Origin: Thiotrichaceae bacterium
Lineage (GTDB): Bacteria > Pseudomonadota > Gammaproteobacteria > Beggiatoales > Beggiatoaceae
Length of the DNA: 39,991 bases
Direction of reading: 5' to 3'
NCBI GenBank assembly: GCA_011391085.1
Contig: JAABRD010000048.1
Span: 1 to 39,991 of the forward strand
The notes beneath the pieces were generated by a model. That model saw nothing but the letters and a program-made list of their open reading frames with translations. It had not been told where the DNA came from and searched no databases. Below, one piece after another: positions 38,416-39,991 of this stretch. Each line of letters opens with the position of its first letter. Position 1 is the stretch's first letter. Position numbers and translations under genes: made by a program.

Positions 38416-38425
38416 CTGTAAGTCT

Positions 38426-38459
38426 GTGTGGGGAACGAGAAACCTGTGGCCCACCCGAC
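38426..38459. repeat. Partial GTAGGGTGG-family repeat
   Basis: GTGTGGGGAACGAGAAACCT then GTGGCCCACCCGAC: the right half of the family at 153-228. It lies between the PIN remnant and the nuclease gene. Confidence 0.6.
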
Positions 38460-38503
38460 TAACCTGGCTTTGGCCAACTTAACCCACGTCAATGAGATTG
38501 TCT

Positions 38504-39445
38504 ATGACCCAAGAAAACTCTACTCCCCCCACCCCCTGGCACCGTCTGCTAGGCGAAGTGTTGGAAAAACTGTTAACTCCCGTGGACCTGTCGGTTTATA
38601 CAGAACTGGCCGTGATGAACTTGCCGCCCAAAGCGGATATTTTAATCATCCGTCGCCAACAGGCCCAGTGGACGGCGGCGCAACTGGAACGGCTACCCGA
38701 CGGCGTGCGTGATAGTCAAGCCAGTCATATCTTGTTGGAATTTAAATACACCGAATCTTTGACGGCTATAGCCTCACGGCAAGCATTGGCGTATGATTTA
38801 TTTTATAAGCAAACCCAGGAATTAACCGATTCCGACGTTCAAACCGTGTTGTTGTGTGCCAAACAACCTCGGATAAGCCATCTGAAAAAATATGGATATG
38901 TGAAAACCTCACTCCCAGGCGTTTATCACAGTGATTGGCCTTCCTGGTTGCCACCCGTGATATTGTTATCTCTCAACGAGTTATCAGACGCCACACACAA
39001 TGTCTGGGTAAAATGTTTTGCCAGTCAGTTGAAAGAAAAACGAAAAGCGTTTACCATCTTGCAACCGTTGGTTACCACTTGGAAACTCCCTAGACGATTG
39101 ATATTTTTCCTCGATGCGCTACGGGCTATGTGGTTTCCATTTCTCTTTGGAGGAATCATGAAAAGTAAATTGATAGATGAAGATTTGACTGATGTGGGGC
39201 CGCACTGGAAACAAATCGTGTTGCAGGCCCTGACGATAGAAGATATGTTGGCGTATTTTCCGCCGGCAGACGTGTTGGCGCAGTTTAAGTCCAAAGGTTT
39301 CTTATCGCAGTTAAAGCCCAAAGACTTATTGGCGCATGTGAAACCTGAAGACATTGAGATTTATGAAAATTATCTAACCCAGCTAAAACAATCGTCACGG
39401 ACATCCACCGCGAAAGCCAAGACCAAGCTGAAAAAACGTGGCTAG
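38504..39445 (+). CDS. Rpn-like PD-(D/E)XK nuclease, 313 aa
   Basis: Candidate nuclease fold at about 15-130: Asp45 in LPPKADILIIRR and Glu79/Lys81 in SHILLEFKYTES give the D...ExK motif. The central part is LSDATHNVWVKCFASQLKEK, and the C-terminus holds short repeats (ADVLAQFKS, GFLSQLKP, KDLLAHVKP) before YENYLTQLKQSSR and a Lys-rich end. These C-terminal repeats and the nuclease core are features of the Rpn/'putative transposase' family that promotes recombination. Translation probably starts at 38504 (MTQENSTPPTPW) rather than a GTG-like codon at 38492. A truncated second copy lies at 36803-37261. Confidence 0.72.
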   Translation: MTQENSTPPTPWHRLLGEVLEKLLTPVDLSVYTELAVMNLPPKADILIIRRQQAQWTAAQLERLPDGVRDSQASHILLEFKYTESLTAIASRQALAYDLFYKQTQELTDSDVQTVLLCAKQPRISHLKKYGYVKTSLPGVYHSDWPSWLPPVILLSLNELSDATHNVWVKCFASQLKEKRKAFTILQPLVTTWKLPRRLIFFLDALRAMWFPFLFGGIMKSKLIDEDLTDVGPHWKQIVLQALTIEDMLAYFPPADVLAQFKSKGFLSQLKPKDLLAHVKPEDIEIYENYLTQLKQSSRTSTAKAKTKLKKRG

Positions 39446-39835
39446 TTCCGTGTGGCAGGCCACCTGCAACCCCAAACCAGAGTGGAACCAGAGTTGACCA
39501 CTTTTCAAAAGTTGTCAACTCTAAACTCCTGCCCCCGACGAATTTCATTCCACTCTGGCGTCCAACTCGTAAGGTTTTGGCAATCGGTTAGCCAACGCTT
39601 GATTCGACCGACGCACCAGAGGGATGAGAGTGGGATAGGTTCTATTCTTTATGGTGTATGTAGGAATGAGTAGAAGGTTTATGGCCTGTTTTTGAGGGGG
39701 GATATGGTGGGGATTTTAGGTGGGGATTGGTTGGTGGGTGGAGGGATTTGGCTAAGTTTGGGTGTGGAAATTTAGGGGCGTGGGAGGCGTGAATTTTTTT
39801 TGGAATTGGTTTATTGAGGTATTGCAAAGTGGGTG
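39446..39835. repeat. Duplicated flank, copy B
   Basis: Matches 37262-37640 block by block, including GTTGACCACTTTTCAAAAGT (39494-39513) as the equivalent hairpin unit. No gene is seen between 39446 and the end of the window. Confidence 0.85.
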
Positions 39836-39892
39836 GTAAGTCATTAATCTATGATTATAGAGGGTTGATGCCGACGCCCGTGTAGGGTGAAA

Positions 39893-39991
39893 GCAAGTGT
39901 TTCTTTGCCCACCAAGCTACCGAGTTTGGTGGTGGGCAACGAGAAATCCTATTGCCCAATTTTTAACATAATAATTCATAAAATTTATAAA
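39893..39991. repeat. Exact 99-bp repeat at the window end
   Basis: Identical over 99 bases to 36374-36472 and ending on the last base of the window. The bases just before differ (A here, G there). The identity is higher than in the neighbouring duplicated flanks. Confidence 0.97.

Noticed and set aside
36374-39991. Attachment sites of an integrated phage or plasmid
   Set aside because: The 99-bp direct repeats enclose no integrase or phage genes, and their exact length at the sequence end fits an assembly break.

Overview
The window looks like chromosome from a large colourless sulfur bacterium (Beggiatoaceae/Thiotrichales, Gammaproteobacteria). The main support is a sulfur-globule envelope protein (34149-34703). 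Gammaproteobacterial-type housekeeping genes (valS, def, a gcvR-like regulator, moeA), type II secretion pseudopilins, many toxin-antitoxin (TA) remnants and a very heavy load of small palindromic repeats agree with it. The assignment is inference; no rRNA or tRNA gene was found.

Layout. 0.2-4.0 kb: two decayed PIN-toxin modules around a membrane-anchored trypsin-like protease. 4.1-6.9 kb: valS. 7.2-8.5 kb: a small secreted protein and an intact HigB/HigA-type pair. 8.9-12.6 kb: a response regulator-histidine kinase, a ModA-like binding protein, a STAS protein, a PilZ protein and a 55-residue conserved small protein. 12.6-19.3 kb: a type II secretion pseudopilin locus (gspG, then gspH-I-J, leftward) that has been split by insertions. 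These are a YefM/YoeB-like remnant, a second gspG with the scar of a third, and a three-gene module (DUF262 protein, DUF3696-like ATPase, unrecognised protein) that is the best candidate for an undescribed defence system. 19.3-22.0 kb: two PII-like proteins, a PlsC-type acyltransferase, def and a GcvR-like protein. 22.5-24.7 kb: a STAND-like ATPase and a partner cut off by a small transposable element. 24.8-28.3 kb: moeA, a WecA/MraY-type sugar-phosphate transferase and a nucleotide-sugar epimerase. 28.3-31.8 kb: an IS5-family element and a run of broken genes. 32.0-35.4 kb: an HlyD-type adaptor, a small exported protein, the sulfur-globule protein and an Smr protein. 35.4-40.0 kb: a decayed TPR gene, two antitoxin genes with broken PIN partners, and two copies (one truncated) of an Rpn-like PD-(D/E)XK nuclease inside a segmental duplication.

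Two themes run through the window. First, toxin decay: four PIN toxin genes carry stops, frameshifts or truncation, while the small partner frames beside them stay open. Second, miniature mobile elements. One family has GGTAGTGATGC ends and duplicates 8 bp of target at three sites. A second has TATAGTAATATTC-like ends and sits at TA dinucleotides. A 78-bp element is flanked by AATAAT. The first two keep their ends but carry different inner palindromes from copy to copy. Removing one TA-type element restores a longer open frame.

The window ends exactly in a 99-bp perfect repeat of internal sequence, so it probably stops at an assembly break. Single-base lesions described here could in part be sequencing error.
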